Program-made: the position numbers and the translations under genes
In this document: piece after piece, positions 25,972 to 34,461 of the stretch
Layout: each line of letters begins with the position of its first letter
Position numbering within the stretch: the first letter of the stretch is position 1
NCBI RefSeq assembly: GCF_000826545.1
Contig: NZ_CDME01000006.1
Location: 465,063 to 529,062 of the forward strand
Length of the DNA: 64,000 nucleotides
DNA from: Kibdelosporangium sp. MJ126-NF4
Lineage (GTDB): Bacteria; Actinomycetota; Actinomycetes; Mycobacteriales; Pseudonocardiaceae
Direction of reading: 5' to 3'
Notes under the pieces: model-generated
The model's input: the letters and a program-made list of their open reading frames with translations, nothing else
Told to the model about the DNA's origin: nothing
Databases searched by the model: none

Positions 25972-26925
25972 GTGGGCAAGGGCGCCGGGGCGAAGCAGGC
26001 CAGGAGAATACGGCGTTCGGGTGCCGGTGACGACGGGATCAACCCGCGCCAGGCATGCCCGTGTGGCTCGGGCAAGCGCTACAAGGCGTGTCACGGCGCG
26101 CCGGGTGGGGTCACCGAGGTCGCCGTCGCGCGGCCGTTCGAAGGGCTGGCCGGTGAGTGCGAGCTCGTCGCGCTGCGCGAGTTCGTGCCGTCCGCGACCG
26201 TGCGACTGCCGCTCACGTCGGACCCGAAGCGTCCCGTCACGCTGGGCACCGTGCTGCCGTTGGCTTCCGCCGGTCTGGTCCGCGGCGACGACACCGAAGC
26301 GGCCTTCATCGGGCTGCAGGTGCAGACCCGGTCACTGGACATCAGCCGTGACGTCGCCAGGGCGATCCTGTGGACGCAGGAGGCGAACCCCGGTGACGTG
26401 CTGAGCGTCGTCACGCAGGACGACGAGCGCACCGAGCGGCTGCAGGACCTCCTGGTCGCGGACGCGCCGTTCGAGCCGGAGATCCACGACAACTTCAACT
26501 GGTGGCTCGCGGAGAACACCGAGGCGAGCGGCGAGGTCGCGCTGTCGCTCGAGCGGGCCAACGAGGCGATCATGCCCACGCAGCGCGTCGGCGACGCCGC
26601 GTACTGGACCCTCGCCGGTGACAAGGCCTACCTGCGGTGGGTGCGCCCGGAGCCGGAGGAGCAGCTGATGGCGGCGCTGGCGCGGCTCAGCGCGGCCGGT
26701 GGCCTCACGCTCGGCGACGGCTCGAAGTACGCGGGCTCGTTCCGTGCGCACGGCCTGTTGGTGCCGGTGTGGGACCTGGACAACGAGATGCACTCGCGCG
26801 AGTGGGAGAAGCCGGTCGCCGAGCTCGGTGCCCGACTGGCCGAAGCGCTCAACGACAAGCCGCTGACCAGCGACGAGCGCCGGGCGAGGGACGGACTGAT
26901 CGGCAGGCAGGTCACGATCCGGTGA
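25972..26925 (+). CDS. DUF5926 protein with N-terminal SEC-C zinc motif
   Basis: A 317-residue protein. Residues 1-13 are basic (GKGAGAKQARRIRR). A SEC-C zinc-binding motif follows, CPCGSGKRYKACH (about 29-41), and then a large conserved domain of unknown function (DUF5926), widespread in actinomycetes. The SEC-C motif resembles the tail of SecA and suggests protein or ribosome contact, but no role is established. GTG start. Its stop overlaps the GTG of the DUF952 gene by 4 bp. Confidence 0.8.
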   Translation: MGKGAGAKQARRIRRSGAGDDGINPRQACPCGSGKRYKACHGAPGGVTEVAVARPFEGLAGECELVALREFVPSATVRLPLTSDPKRPVTLGTVLPLASAGLVRGDDTEAAFIGLQVQTRSLDISRDVARAILWTQEANPGDVLSVVTQDDERTERLQDLLVADAPFEPEIHDNFNWWLAENTEASGEVALSLERANEAIMPTQRVGDAAYWTLAGDKAYLRWVRPEPEEQLMAALARLSAAGGLTLGDGSKYAGSFRAHGLLVPVWDLDNEMHSREWEKPVAELGARLAEALNDKPLTSDERRARDGLIGRQVTIR

Positions 26926-27269
26926 TCCTGCACATGTGTGGCCGTGCCGAATGGCCACCACAGGGCGACGACTACCGTGCCGAATCCCTCGAAGTCGAGG
27001 GATTCGTGCACTGCTCGGACTTCGGCACCGTGCACCTGCCGGCGAACGCGCTGTTCAGCGGCCGGACCGACGTGGTGCTGCTGCTGATCGACCCGGCTCG
27101 GCTGGACGCGCCGGTGCGGTGGGAGCGCCCGCTCGTCGGTCCGCCGGACGGGCCCTGGTTCCCCCATGTGTACGGCCCGATCAACCGGGACGCGGTGGTC
27201 GACGTGATCGACTTCCCACCGGGACCGGACGGGACGTTCACGCTGCCCGCGGTGCTCGCGAACCCGTGA
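26922..27269 (+). CDS. DUF952 family protein
   Basis: A 115-residue protein with the DUF952 pattern: EGFVHCSDFGTVHLPAN and, later, FPHVYGPINRDAVV. The family is small and cytoplasmic and has no assigned reaction; conserved His and Asp residues suggest an enzyme. The GTG at 26922 forms a 4-bp overlap with the DUF5926 stop. An ATG four codons downstream is an alternative start. Confidence 0.78.
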   Translation: MILHMCGRAEWPPQGDDYRAESLEVEGFVHCSDFGTVHLPANALFSGRTDVVLLLIDPARLDAPVRWERPLVGPPDGPWFPHVYGPINRDAVVDVIDFPPGPDGTFTLPAVLANP

Positions 27270-27314
27270 GGAAAGTCGAGGCAACCCCCGCGCGAGCTGG
27301 GGCGTGTCCTGTAT

Positions 27315-27845
27315 GTGACGGTGGGAATGCTCAACCCCACGCTGGGGGCGAGCTACGGCGTGGATGACTTTGGCGAGTTCGTCCAGGCGGCCCTGCCGGG
27401 ACTGCTGCGCTACGGCCACGCCCTCACCGGCAACCCCCATGACGCTGCAGACCTGGTGCAGACCGTGTTGGAGAAACTCGGGTCACGGTGGACGCGTGTC
27501 GTGCGCAACACCGGTGACCCGCTCGCCTATGCCCGTCGCGCCATGGCCAACACGCACATCAGCCGTTGGCGACGGACCCGCCGCGAGAACCTGGTCGCCG
27601 ACCTGCCAGACATAGCGGCAGCGGCGGCACAGGACCCATTCGACAACGAGCCACTGTGGCAGGCGCTGCGCGCACTGCCACCACGGCAACGTGCGGTAAT
27701 AGTGCTGCGCTACTACGAAGGGCTGTCCGAGGCGGAGATCGCCGCGGCGCTCGGCGTGAGCACGGGAACAGTGAAGAGCCAGGCGAGCAAGGCGATGGCG
27801 AGCCTGCGGACCCGCCTGCGGGCAACGGACGGGGGGAGGTGTTGA
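27315..27845 (+). CDS. SigE-family ECF RNA polymerase sigma factor
   Basis: A 176-residue ECF sigma factor. Region 2 is seen in GHALTGNPHDAADLVQTVLEKL and region 4 in LRALPPRQRAVIVLRYYEG and LGVSTGTVKSQASKAM. It belongs to the actinomycete SigE-family (SigM/ECF40s-like) type that pairs with a membrane protein of variable sequence. Start GTG at 27315 is uncertain; ATG 27327 or GTG 27360 would also give a complete region 2. The partner gene starts one base after the stop. Confidence 0.88.
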   Translation: MTVGMLNPTLGASYGVDDFGEFVQAALPGLLRYGHALTGNPHDAADLVQTVLEKLGSRWTRVVRNTGDPLAYARRAMANTHISRWRRTRRENLVADLPDIAAAAAQDPFDNEPLWQALRALPPRQRAVIVLRYYEGLSEAEIAAALGVSTGTVKSQASKAMASLRTRLRATDGGRC

Positions 27846-27846
27846 G

Positions 27847-28638
27847 ATGGACCTGGAAGACGAGCTGCACAGACTGTTCAAGGACGACCGCCTGAACATG
27901 AAGGTCGCCCCCGAGGCGGAAACGAACGTCGTCGACGGCGCCCGCCGCGTGCGCCGACGTCGAATGATGGCGATGTCCGCGGCCGGAGTGCTGAGCGCCG
28001 TCGTCCTCACCGGCGGAGCGCTGATCCTCGCCCAGCCCACCCCCCAGTCCAGTCCGATCGCCACCCGGCCATCGGACCTGCCCATCATCAGCGCCTCACC
28101 GGACACGCTCGAACCCAGCGTCCAGACCACGACGACACAGCCGGAGACAAGCGTCACGACCTCCAACACCGCGAAACCAGGCGTGGAAGGGCCAGTGGCA
28201 CCACCGTCATCGGAAAAGACCGTGACGCTGGGACCGACCGGAGTCGGCAAGATCAACCTCGGCGCGTCCACAGAGGAACTCAAGAGAAGCGGCCAGCTCC
28301 AGTCGCCCCCGGTGACCCAGCCCACCTCCCCGGGACGGACACCGCAGACCCCGAAAAGCCCGACGAACGGATGCACGCCCTACGAAGCGGGAAACGGAAT
28401 GATCTGGATCGGGAAATCCGGAACAGTGGCCGCCTTCGTTTACCGTTCCGGAGTCACAACTCCAGAGGGCATCACGATCGGCGCACCCCAGGACACCGTG
28501 AAGACCACATACCGCGACTTCACCGGAAGCACGGTACGAGTCCCAGGAAACGCCAACGCGAAGTTCAAGTTCACCTTCGCCGCCGGAAAGGTGATCGAGA
28601 TCAGCCTGCTGGCAAACCAGCAGGACTGCGTCGGTTAA
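27847..28638 (+). CDS. Single-pass membrane protein, likely anti-sigma partner
   Basis: A 263-residue protein: a cytoplasmic N-terminus of about 38 residues ending in RRVRRRR, one membrane helix (about 43-62), a Thr/Pro/Ser-rich outer linker (about 65-130) and a folded C-terminal domain with two cysteines (Cys in NGCTPYEAG and in QQDCVG) that may form a disulfide. The position directly after an ECF sigma gene suggests it holds or senses for that sigma factor. No zinc anti-sigma motif (HxxxCxxC) is present, so the mechanism must differ. Confidence 0.7.
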   Translation: MDLEDELHRLFKDDRLNMKVAPEAETNVVDGARRVRRRRMMAMSAAGVLSAVVLTGGALILAQPTPQSSPIATRPSDLPIISASPDTLEPSVQTTTTQPETSVTTSNTAKPGVEGPVAPPSSEKTVTLGPTGVGKINLGASTEELKRSGQLQSPPVTQPTSPGRTPQTPKSPTNGCTPYEAGNGMIWIGKSGTVAAFVYRSGVTTPEGITIGAPQDTVKTTYRDFTGSTVRVPGNANAKFKFTFAAGKVIEISLLANQQDCVG

Positions 28639-28760
28639 CCGATTCGGCGGCTGCCCAACCCCCTCTCAACCTCGTACCGTGCTCACTCGACTGCGGAAAG
28701 TATCGACGCGCCCACACGTCGAAACCCCGCACAGTGCGGTTCACGGGGAGAGGGAAACGC

Positions 28761-29051
28761 ATGACCAACAACGGTTTCAAGGTCGACCTCGACGAGGCCG
28801 AGAAAGCCGCGACTGGTTCATTGCCCAGTGCTGTTCAGCGCCTGCTCGGGCCGATTGGCACGCTGCGGACCCACGAAGGGTTCAACGGGCCCGGCAGTTT
28901 CGACGCGGTCGATCGGTTCACTTCGTCATATGCCGGATGGAGTGACGCCCAGGCGCGGCGTTTGCAACGCGGCAGCGAGGTGATGGAAGCGAACGCCGTG
29001 GCGTTGCGAGAGATTATCGCTGTGTACCGGCGCGTGGACGGCCGGATCTGA
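28761..29051 (+). CDS. Small WXG100-like type VII secretion target
   Basis: A 96-residue, mostly helical protein whose length and two-helix pattern fit WXG100/ESX substrates. The turn near residues 57-60 is AGWSD, a variant of WxG. ATG at 28761 has a strong GGGGAGAGGG site. It is 2 bp from the next gene, a larger protein with an N-terminal helical hairpin, so the pair may form a secreted heterodimer. No ESX core genes (EccA-E) are in the window. Confidence 0.6.
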   Translation: MTNNGFKVDLDEAEKAATGSLPSAVQRLLGPIGTLRTHEGFNGPGSFDAVDRFTSSYAGWSDAQARRLQRGSEVMEANAVALREIIAVYRRVDGRI

Positions 29052-29053
29052 TC

Positions 29054-30271
29054 ATGGTTGCGTGGAGATCGAATGACGAGATCGAACGGGCAGCGCAACA
29101 CCTCCAGGCGACCTTCGTCTGGCTGAAGGACGACGAGTGGCCCAGTTCGGGGTATCCGAGAGCACACGTCGACGCGGTGGATCGCGATTGGCGAATCGTC
29201 CTGAGCCTTGACCCGCGTAAGTTGGCCGACGAGTACGAGCGAATGCACAAGGCGGCCGCGGCGGTCGGTACCAACGGCCCACTCGACGCTGATTTCGACC
29301 AGACTCTGTGGCACCTCGGTGCCTGGACCGGGGCGGCTGCGGACGAGTTCAAACGCCAGGTCAGCATGATGAAGACCTTCTGCGACGACCACCAGTTGCG
29401 CATGCTCCGTGGCGTGCAGTGCGTCGCCGCCGCCTACGCGTTGGCCACGGAAGTTCGCGACAGCTACCTCAAGTTGATCGTGGCCACCGAAGCGGCCGCC
29501 CGAAATGCGAAAGAGGAGTCCGACAAGGAGGACACCAAGCTTGTCTGGGCCTCGCTCGCCAACCTCGTGTCCGGGATCCTCAGCGCGAATCCGGCGAGCA
29601 TGCTCACGTCGACGCTGGAAACCGCCGTGCAGATCGGCAAGGACGTCTCACAGCGAATGATCGAGGGCGACGACTCCGACCAGGTGATGGACAGCTATCG
29701 CCGCGAAGCGGATGGTCTTTTCCAACAGTTCGGGATGACCCTCGACGGGCTCACCACCGAGTTCAACGGCCAACGCGTCAGTGCGGAGGAGCCAACCGAC
29801 CTCTACGAGCCGCTGTCACCCCAATGCGATGTCCGCAGTCCGGATTTCCGCTATGAGCGGTTCGCGAACACAGTGCACAACCCGGGCCCTGTCGGGTCGG
29901 TCGTGGAGGAGGAACGTCAGAAGTACGTCGTCGAAAGGAAAGCGGAGGGTTCACGGGTGAGCGAGATCGAGAAGCGGCTCAACCGCGGCGGCAGGGCGTG
30001 GCATGACACCGCTTGGGCGTCGATGTCCGGGGTTGTGCGCCGTCGTGATGGTTCTTGTGACGGGGTGTTCCAGCGGTGGGAAACCGGATCCTCCTCCTGT
30101 CACGACACACGTGCCGCCGTCACCGCGAAGTTCGGTCCTTCCGAATCTGCGTCCCCCGATTCCGGCCGTCGATGCGAGTACGTTCCGGGACAAGCCTTGC
30201 GACCTGTACACCGACGACCAGGCAAAGTCACTCGGATATGTCAGGACACGGGATCCCTTTGTCGACGCTGA
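29054..30271 (+). CDS. WXG100-like helical protein; 3' end runs abnormally into the next gene
   Basis: The frame is 405 residues. The first about 315 look like a genuine, mainly alpha-helical type VII-type protein (GAWTGAAADEFKRQ resembles the WXG turn with flanking helices). The last about 90 residues (from 30003) overlap the DUF3558 lipoprotein gene in another frame and have the composition of a shadow frame (RRPGKVTRICQDTG). The normal stop may have been lost through a frameshift near 29.9-30.0 kb: a TGA one base out of register lies at 30004, where an ATGA overlap with the next gene would be expected. Confidence 0.6.
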   Translation: MVAWRSNDEIERAAQHLQATFVWLKDDEWPSSGYPRAHVDAVDRDWRIVLSLDPRKLADEYERMHKAAAAVGTNGPLDADFDQTLWHLGAWTGAAADEFKRQVSMMKTFCDDHQLRMLRGVQCVAAAYALATEVRDSYLKLIVATEAAARNAKEESDKEDTKLVWASLANLVSGILSANPASMLTSTLETAVQIGKDVSQRMIEGDDSDQVMDSYRREADGLFQQFGMTLDGLTTEFNGQRVSAEEPTDLYEPLSPQCDVRSPDFRYERFANTVHNPGPVGSVVEEERQKYVVERKAEGSRVSEIEKRLNRGGRAWHDTAWASMSGVVRRRDGSCDGVFQRWETGSSSCHDTRAAVTAKFGPSESASPDSGRRCEYVPGQALRPVHRRPGKVTRICQDTGSLCRR

Positions 30272-30584
30272 TGTGTCGTACTGTCTGCGAGCCGAACAAT
30301 CCGATCGGGACAATCAGTTGACCATCATGATTCGCCACGGGACGGACCTGCTCGCGCAGATCTATCGCCGAGAAGCGAAGTGGCCGTCGGACAGCGGGGT
30401 CGCGCGCACCATCGCGCGACAACCCGCAGTCGCCGCGAACGTCGGGAAAGAGGACTGCTGGCTGGTCGTCGGCCTGACCGACGACCAAAGCGTCGAGATC
30501 CGTGTCGAGAAGAAGCCGGACGTCGCCTGCGACCAGGCAGCCACGGTCGCCGAGTCGATCGTCCGCAAGCTCGTGAGCCGATAG
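30003..30584 (+). CDS. DUF3558 lipoprotein
   Basis: A 193-residue lipoprotein with signal peptide and lipobox LVTGC (Cys22), a Pro-rich linker (PPPVTTHVPPSP) and a C-terminal domain with paired cysteines (KPCDLYTDDQAKSLGY, SYCLRAE, DCWLVVG, VACDQ), the standard DUF3558 pattern in Pseudonocardiaceae. These surface lipoproteins often sit in ESX-type clusters. Their function is unknown. A hairpin terminator at 30624 follows. Confidence 0.82.
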   Translation: MTPLGRRCPGLCAVVMVLVTGCSSGGKPDPPPVTTHVPPSPRSSVLPNLRPPIPAVDASTFRDKPCDLYTDDQAKSLGYVRTRDPFVDADVSYCLRAEQSDRDNQLTIMIRHGTDLLAQIYRREAKWPSDSGVARTIARQPAVAANVGKEDCWLVVGLTDDQSVEIRVEKKPDVACDQAATVAESIVRKLVSR

Positions 30585-30623
30585 CGACAGCGACACGACA
30601 CCGGCACGGCACCGACAGTCCTA

Positions 30624-30647
30624 TGAGGCCGGACAGGTCCGGCCTCA
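30624..30647. terminator. Bidirectional hairpin between convergent genes
   Basis: Perfect inverted repeat TGAGGCCGGAC-AG-GTCCGGCCTCA (effective loop CAGG), lying between the ends of the DUF3558 gene (30584) and ferritin (30665). The position between convergent genes supports a two-way intrinsic terminator. There is no U-tract, as is common in actinomycetes. Confidence 0.7.
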
Positions 30648-30664
30648 CGACATGCCGCGTTCGG

Positions 30665-31195
30665 CTACAGCGTGCCGCCCGCGGCGCGGGGTGCGCCCGC
30701 GTCGGAGCCGCCGTCGCCGACGGACTCGCGGGCCACGAAGGTCTCCACGTCGAAGAGGTTGCCGTTGCTGCGCTTGACGACGTTGAGCAGCGTGGACATC
30801 TGCGAGACCTCCTCGACCTGCTCCTTGAGGAACCACTGCATGAACTGCTCGCCCTTGTAGTCGTCCTCGTCGCGGGCCGCCTTCGCCAGTGCCACGATGT
30901 CGTCGGTGACCTGGCGCTCCTGGTTGAGGGCGAGCTCGATCAGCTCGACCGCCTCGGCGAAGTCGTTGCGGACGTCCTCGACGCTCGGGATGATCACCTT
31001 CACGTCGTTGTCCAGCAGGTACTGCACGATCATCATGGCGTGGTTACGCTCTTCCAGCGCCTGGTGATAGAAGTGCTTCGCCAGCTGCGGGAGGTCCTGG
31101 TCGTCGAACCACACCGCGACGGCGATGTACTGCTGGGAAGCCGTGAACTCGTTGCGGATCTGCTGCTGCAGCAGCTGGTTGAACTTGCTGGTCAT
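30665..31195 (-). CDS. bfrB: Ferritin (BfrB-like iron storage)
   Basis: A 176-residue ferritin. Ferroxidase-centre residues are visible: Glu16 in NEF, Glu49 and His52 in EERNH, Glu93 and the KEQVEEV region near 125. Length and the helix E/C-terminal tail match actinobacterial BfrB. It stores iron as a 24-mer in the cytoplasm. Start ATG at 31195 (an ATG three codons earlier is possible). Two IdeR-type iron boxes lie 73-127 bp upstream, in keeping with known activation of mycobacterial bfrB by iron-loaded IdeR. Confidence 0.92.
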   Translation of the reverse strand: MTSKFNQLLQQQIRNEFTASQQYIAVAVWFDDQDLPQLAKHFYHQALEERNHAMMIVQYLLDNDVKVIIPSVEDVRNDFAEAVELIELALNQERQVTDDIVALAKAARDEDDYKGEQFMQWFLKEQVEEVSQMSTLLNVVKRSNGNLFDVETFVARESVGDGGSDAGAPRAAGGTL

Positions 31196-31267
31196 GAATT
31201 CCACGGTAACCCGGTCACCCTAAAGAGACCAAATTATGTGGCGAAAAACAACCAAATGTGGGAAAGT

Positions 31268-31286
31268 TTAGGAAAGCCTAACAGAA
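31268..31286. promoter_or_regulatory. IdeR/DtxR-type iron box 1 upstream of ferritin
   Basis: TTAGGAAAGCCTAACAGAA matches the DtxR/IdeR consensus (TTAGGTTAGCCTAACCTAA) at 15 of 19 positions by my count, with the central TTAGG and CCTAA arms intact. It is 73 bp upstream of the ferritin start, a distance compatible with activation. Confidence 0.75.
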
Positions 31287-31303
31287 AATAAGGGCGACCT
31301 AAT

Positions 31304-31322
31304 TTCAGTTAGGCATTCCTAA
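31304..31322. promoter_or_regulatory. IdeR/DtxR-type iron box 2 upstream of ferritin
   Basis: TTCAGTTAGGCATTCCTAA matches the consensus at about 14 of 19 positions. It contains TTAGG-CATT-CCTAA and is flanked by a further CCTAA at 31298, so the array may hold three or more half-sites. It also lies just after the arginine deiminase stop. Confidence 0.65.
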
Positions 31323-31327
31323 TTTTC

Positions 31328-32548
31328 TCAGACCGAGTCGCGGTTGATCGGGCACGACATGCAGCGCGGCCCGCCGCGGCCCGAGCCCAGCTCGGAGCCG
31401 CTGATGGGGAGGACTTCGATGCCCGCTTCGGCCAGTCTGGCGTTGGTTTCCACGTTGCGCTCGTAAGCCACGACAACGCCCGGCGCCAGCGCCAGAGTGT
31501 TGTTGCCGTCGTCCCATTGCTCGCGCTCCGCGGTGACCGAGTCCAAACCGGTGTCGATGACGCGCAGACGCTCGATTCCCATTGCCTCGGCGGCCGCCGA
31601 CAAGAAAGGAACAGGTCCGGAGGCGACGACACCGCCCGACTCGTCGGACCGCATCGGGTACGCGACCAACGTGTCCCGCACCGCCGGGTACATCACGACC
31701 GCGTCCCGGTCGACCATCGTGCACACCGTGTCCAGGTGCATGGTCGCGCGGTCCTGTGCGATCGGCACGGCCAGCACGGTGTGCACGAGGCCGTCGTTGA
31801 ACGCCGACCGCGCGAGCGATTCCGCGCCTGCCGGGGTGGTGCGCTCGCCAACGCCGACCGCCAGCACACCGGGCGCGAGCAGGAGGACGTCGCCGCCCTC
31901 GACCGGAGCGGAGTGTGCGCCGTACGCCCGACCGGACAGCCGGAACCGTGGGTGATACGCGTACACCAGGTCCAGGACCGACGTTTCCCGCACGCGGGCG
32001 GGCATCGCCAGCGACGCGATCGCGACCCGGTCGCCGATCCACACCGACGAGTCGCGGCTGAACAACAGGTTCGGCAACGGGTCGATGGCGAAGTCATGCG
32101 GCGAGTGCATCCGCCGCACCAGGGAGGCGCCTTCGGCGACGGGCAGCTCCTCGAACGTCATCCCCGCGGTCAGCACGTGCGCCAGTGTCTTGGCGTCCAC
32201 GCTGGACAGATGTGACCGCAGCGAGTCGGCGAGCTCGTAGCCGAGGCGCCGCTCGTCCACGGCCGTCAGCACGCCGGTCGTCCTGGCCCGCCCGTCCTCC
32301 AGGGCCTTGCCCAGCACGTCGGCCAGCAGCATCACTTCGACGCCGCGGCCGCGGAGCACTTCGGCGAACGCGTCGTGCTCCGCCTGCGCGCGGTCCACCC
32401 ACGGGATACCGTCGAAGAGCAGCTTGTCGTTGTTGCGCGGGGTGAGCCGCTTGAGTTCGGCGCCCGGCCGGTGCAGCAGTACCGAGCGGAGCGTGCCCAC
32501 CTCGCTGTCGACGCGGGGCTGTGCCTGGACTTGCACGTCTGTGGTCAC
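31328..32548 (-). CDS. arcA: Arginine deiminase
   Basis: A 406-residue guanidino-modifying enzyme converting L-arginine to citrulline and ammonia. Typical landmarks are [33 protein letters not shown] and the C-terminal catalytic cysteine in GGPRCMSCP (Cys396). GTG at 32548 gives the usual length; 22 additional codons upstream are open but unlike the family. No ornithine carbamoyltransferase, carbamate kinase or arginine/ornithine antiporter is adjacent, so it is a stand-alone arcA. It may serve acid or nitrogen metabolism rather than fermentation. Confidence 0.92.
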   Translation of the reverse strand: MTTDVQVQAQPRVDSEVGTLRSVLLHRPGAELKRLTPRNNDKLLFDGIPWVDRAQAEHDAFAEVLRGRGVEVMLLADVLGKALEDGRARTTGVLTAVDERRLGYELADSLRSHLSSVDAKTLAHVLTAGMTFEELPVAEGASLVRRMHSPHDFAIDPLPNLLFSRDSSVWIGDRVAIASLAMPARVRETSVLDLVYAYHPRFRLSGRAYGAHSAPVEGGDVLLLAPGVLAVGVGERTTPAGAESLARSAFNDGLVHTVLAVPIAQDRATMHLDTVCTMVDRDAVVMYPAVRDTLVAYPMRSDESGGVVASGPVPFLSAAAEAMGIERLRVIDTGLDSVTAEREQWDDGNNTLALAPGVVVAYERNVETNARLAEAGIEVLPISGSELGSGRGGPRCMSCPINRDSV

Positions 32549-32738
32549 GAGAACCCAGCCTAGTCGCTGGCTATGCAAATCGTCGTGCCCAGACAGTGTT
32601 TCTGATGGAAACATGCGATCAAGGAGGTTGAGAACAGCGATTCATTTCGTCAGACGACCGAATCGTGCGTTGTTTGTTGTGCGTCTGATTGGCGGGTAGG
32701 GTCCCGTGGCGGATCAGCGAGGTCGGGGAGCTGAGTTC

Positions 32739-33539
32739 ATGCGTGGTGCCGTCCTGTGCGTGGCGATAGGGCTGCTGCTGGCCGGATGCGGCAGCGAGGA
32801 GCCGCCGTCCGGTCCCCGGATGACCATCGGAATCCGGTTCGACCAGCCGGGGCTGGGCGTTCGCACCCAGGACGGCGGCTACACCGGCCTTGACGTCGAC
32901 GTGGCGCAGTACGTCGCCGCCAGACTGGGGACCGACAAGCGCGCGATCACCTTCGTCGAGGCGCACCCGGCCGACCGCGAGACCCTGCTCGAACAGCACA
33001 AGACGGACATGGTCGTCGCCACGTACTCCATCACCGACGCCCGCAAGCAGCGGGTGGACTTCGCCGGGCCGTACTTCGTGACCGGCCAGAGCCTGCTGGT
33101 GCGCCGGACCAACTCGGACATCGACGGCCCGGAAGCGTTGAACGACAGCGACTGGCGGCTCTGCTCGGTGTCCGGGTCAACGCCCGCGGAGAAAGTGCAG
33201 GCGACGTACGCGAAAAGCGTCACCCTGCAGCAGCGCGGCTCCTACCGCGATTGCGTGGACGCGTTGCTCAAGGGCGACATCGACGCGGTCACCACCGACG
33301 ACGTGATACTGGCCGGTTACGCGGCCGAACAGCCGGACAAGCTGAAGGTCGTCGGGAAACCGTTCTCCACCGAGCGTTACGGCATCGGACTGAGCAAAGG
33401 CGACAGTCGCCGCGGCCAGGTCACCGAGGCGCTGCGGGCCATGGTCGCGGACGGCAGCTGGGACCGGTTCGTGCGCGACAGCGTCGGCCGGTCCGGCTAC
33501 CACGTCGCGGCCCGTCCGGAGATTGTGGATAGTCCGTAA
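32739..33539 (+). CDS. Family 3 (amino-acid-type) solute-binding lipoprotein
   Basis: A 266-residue lipoprotein with lipobox LLLAGC (Cys17) and the SBP_bac_3 pattern: FDQPGLGVRTQDGGYTGLDV, TYSITDARKQRVDFAGPYF and a C-terminal YGIGLSKGD. It resembles glutamate-binding GluB. No permease or ATPase gene is beside it, so it is an orphan receptor that may work with a distant ABC transporter or a sensor kinase. Start ATG 32739 rather than 32706 because the signal peptide begins there. Confidence 0.85.
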   Translation: MRGAVLCVAIGLLLAGCGSEEPPSGPRMTIGIRFDQPGLGVRTQDGGYTGLDVDVAQYVAARLGTDKRAITFVEAHPADRETLLEQHKTDMVVATYSITDARKQRVDFAGPYFVTGQSLLVRRTNSDIDGPEALNDSDWRLCSVSGSTPAEKVQATYAKSVTLQQRGSYRDCVDALLKGDIDAVTTDDVILAGYAAEQPDKLKVVGKPFSTERYGIGLSKGDSRRGQVTEALRAMVADGSWDRFVRDSVGRSGYHVAARPEIVDSP

Positions 33540-33549
33540 TCTCGGTGCC

Positions 33550-34461
33550 ATGGGCATTCTCGACGGCAGGGTCGTCATCATCACCGGGGCGGGCCGTGGC
33601 ATCGGCCGCGCCGAGGCGCTCGAAAGCGCACGCCAGGGTGCTTCGGTTGTGCTGGCCGAGTTCGATCCGTCCCCGGCCTACGACGTGGCGGACGAGATCA
33701 TCACGGCCGGTGGCCGTGCGATCGTGGCGTCCGGCGACGTCGCCGACACCGACTTCGTCGACCGCACGGTGGCGGCGACCGTCGAGGAGTTCGGCCGTCT
33801 CGACGCGTTGGTGAACAACGCGGGAATCCTGCGGATGAACGAACTCGTGAACATGACCGACGACGAGTGGGACTCGGTGATCCGGGTGCACCTGCGCGGC
33901 ACGTTCGTGCCGACGCGCGCGGTGTGCCGCTACTGGCGTGCCAGCGGACGGCCGGGGCGGATCGTGCACACCACGTCGGTTTCCGGGCTGCTGGCGTTCC
34001 CCGGCGCGGTGAACTACGGCGCCGCGAAGTCGGGGATTGCCACCTTCGCCGCGATCGTGGCCAGCGAGATGGCCCGCTACGACGTGACATCGAACGCGAT
34101 CGCGCCGATGGCGTTGACCAGGATGACCACCGACCTGGTCGACGACGAGACCCGCGACCCCGGCGGCGAGTTCGTGTTCCTCGACGCCGACAACGTCGCG
34201 CCGATGGTCGCCTACCTGTGCTCGGCGGACGCGGGCCACATCAGTGGCAAGGTGTTCGGCGTCCAGGGCGACAGCGTCGAGATCTTCCAGCCGTTCACGT
34301 CGGTCGCCGAGATCAAGGCGGGCGGACGGCGGTGGGACGCGGCCGAACTCGGTGACCGGGTCGGTGAGCTGTTCGAGGCGTCCGGTATCCCGGCCGAGGC
34401 GGAGAACGGCTTCGAGAAGATGCGCTATGGCAGCCAGGAAACCCCTCGTAGCAGCGAATAG
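33550..34461 (+). CDS. Short-chain dehydrogenase/reductase
   Basis: A 303-residue SDR with cofactor motif TGAGRGIGR (12-20), NNAG, and the Ser-Tyr-Lys triad (TTSVSG and YGAAKSG). The acidic residue after beta-2 (AEFDPS) suggests NAD+ preference. A C-terminal extension (about residues 230-303) distinguishes it from classical SDRs and resembles members acting on acyl-CoA or steroid-like substrates, which is a weak inference. It overlaps the convergent CPBP gene by 37 bp. Confidence 0.85.
   Translation: MGILDGRVVIITGAGRGIGRAEALESARQGASVVLAEFDPSPAYDVADEIITAGGRAIVASGDVADTDFVDRTVAATVEEFGRLDALVNNAGILRMNELVNMTDDEWDSVIRVHLRGTFVPTRAVCRYWRASGRPGRIVHTTSVSGLLAFPGAVNYGAAKSGIATFAAIVASEMARYDVTSNAIAPMALTRMTTDLVDDETRDPGGEFVFLDADNVAPMVAYLCSADAGHISGKVFGVQGDSVEIFQPFTSVAEIKAGGRRWDAAELGDRVGELFEASGIPAEAENGFEKMRYGSQETPRSSE

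Noticed and set aside
32650..32688. TCAGACG ... CGTCTGA inverted repeat before the solute-binding protein gene
   Set aside because: Arms are only 7 bp with a 25-base loop, and there is no regulator gene beside it. Too weak to call an operator or terminator.
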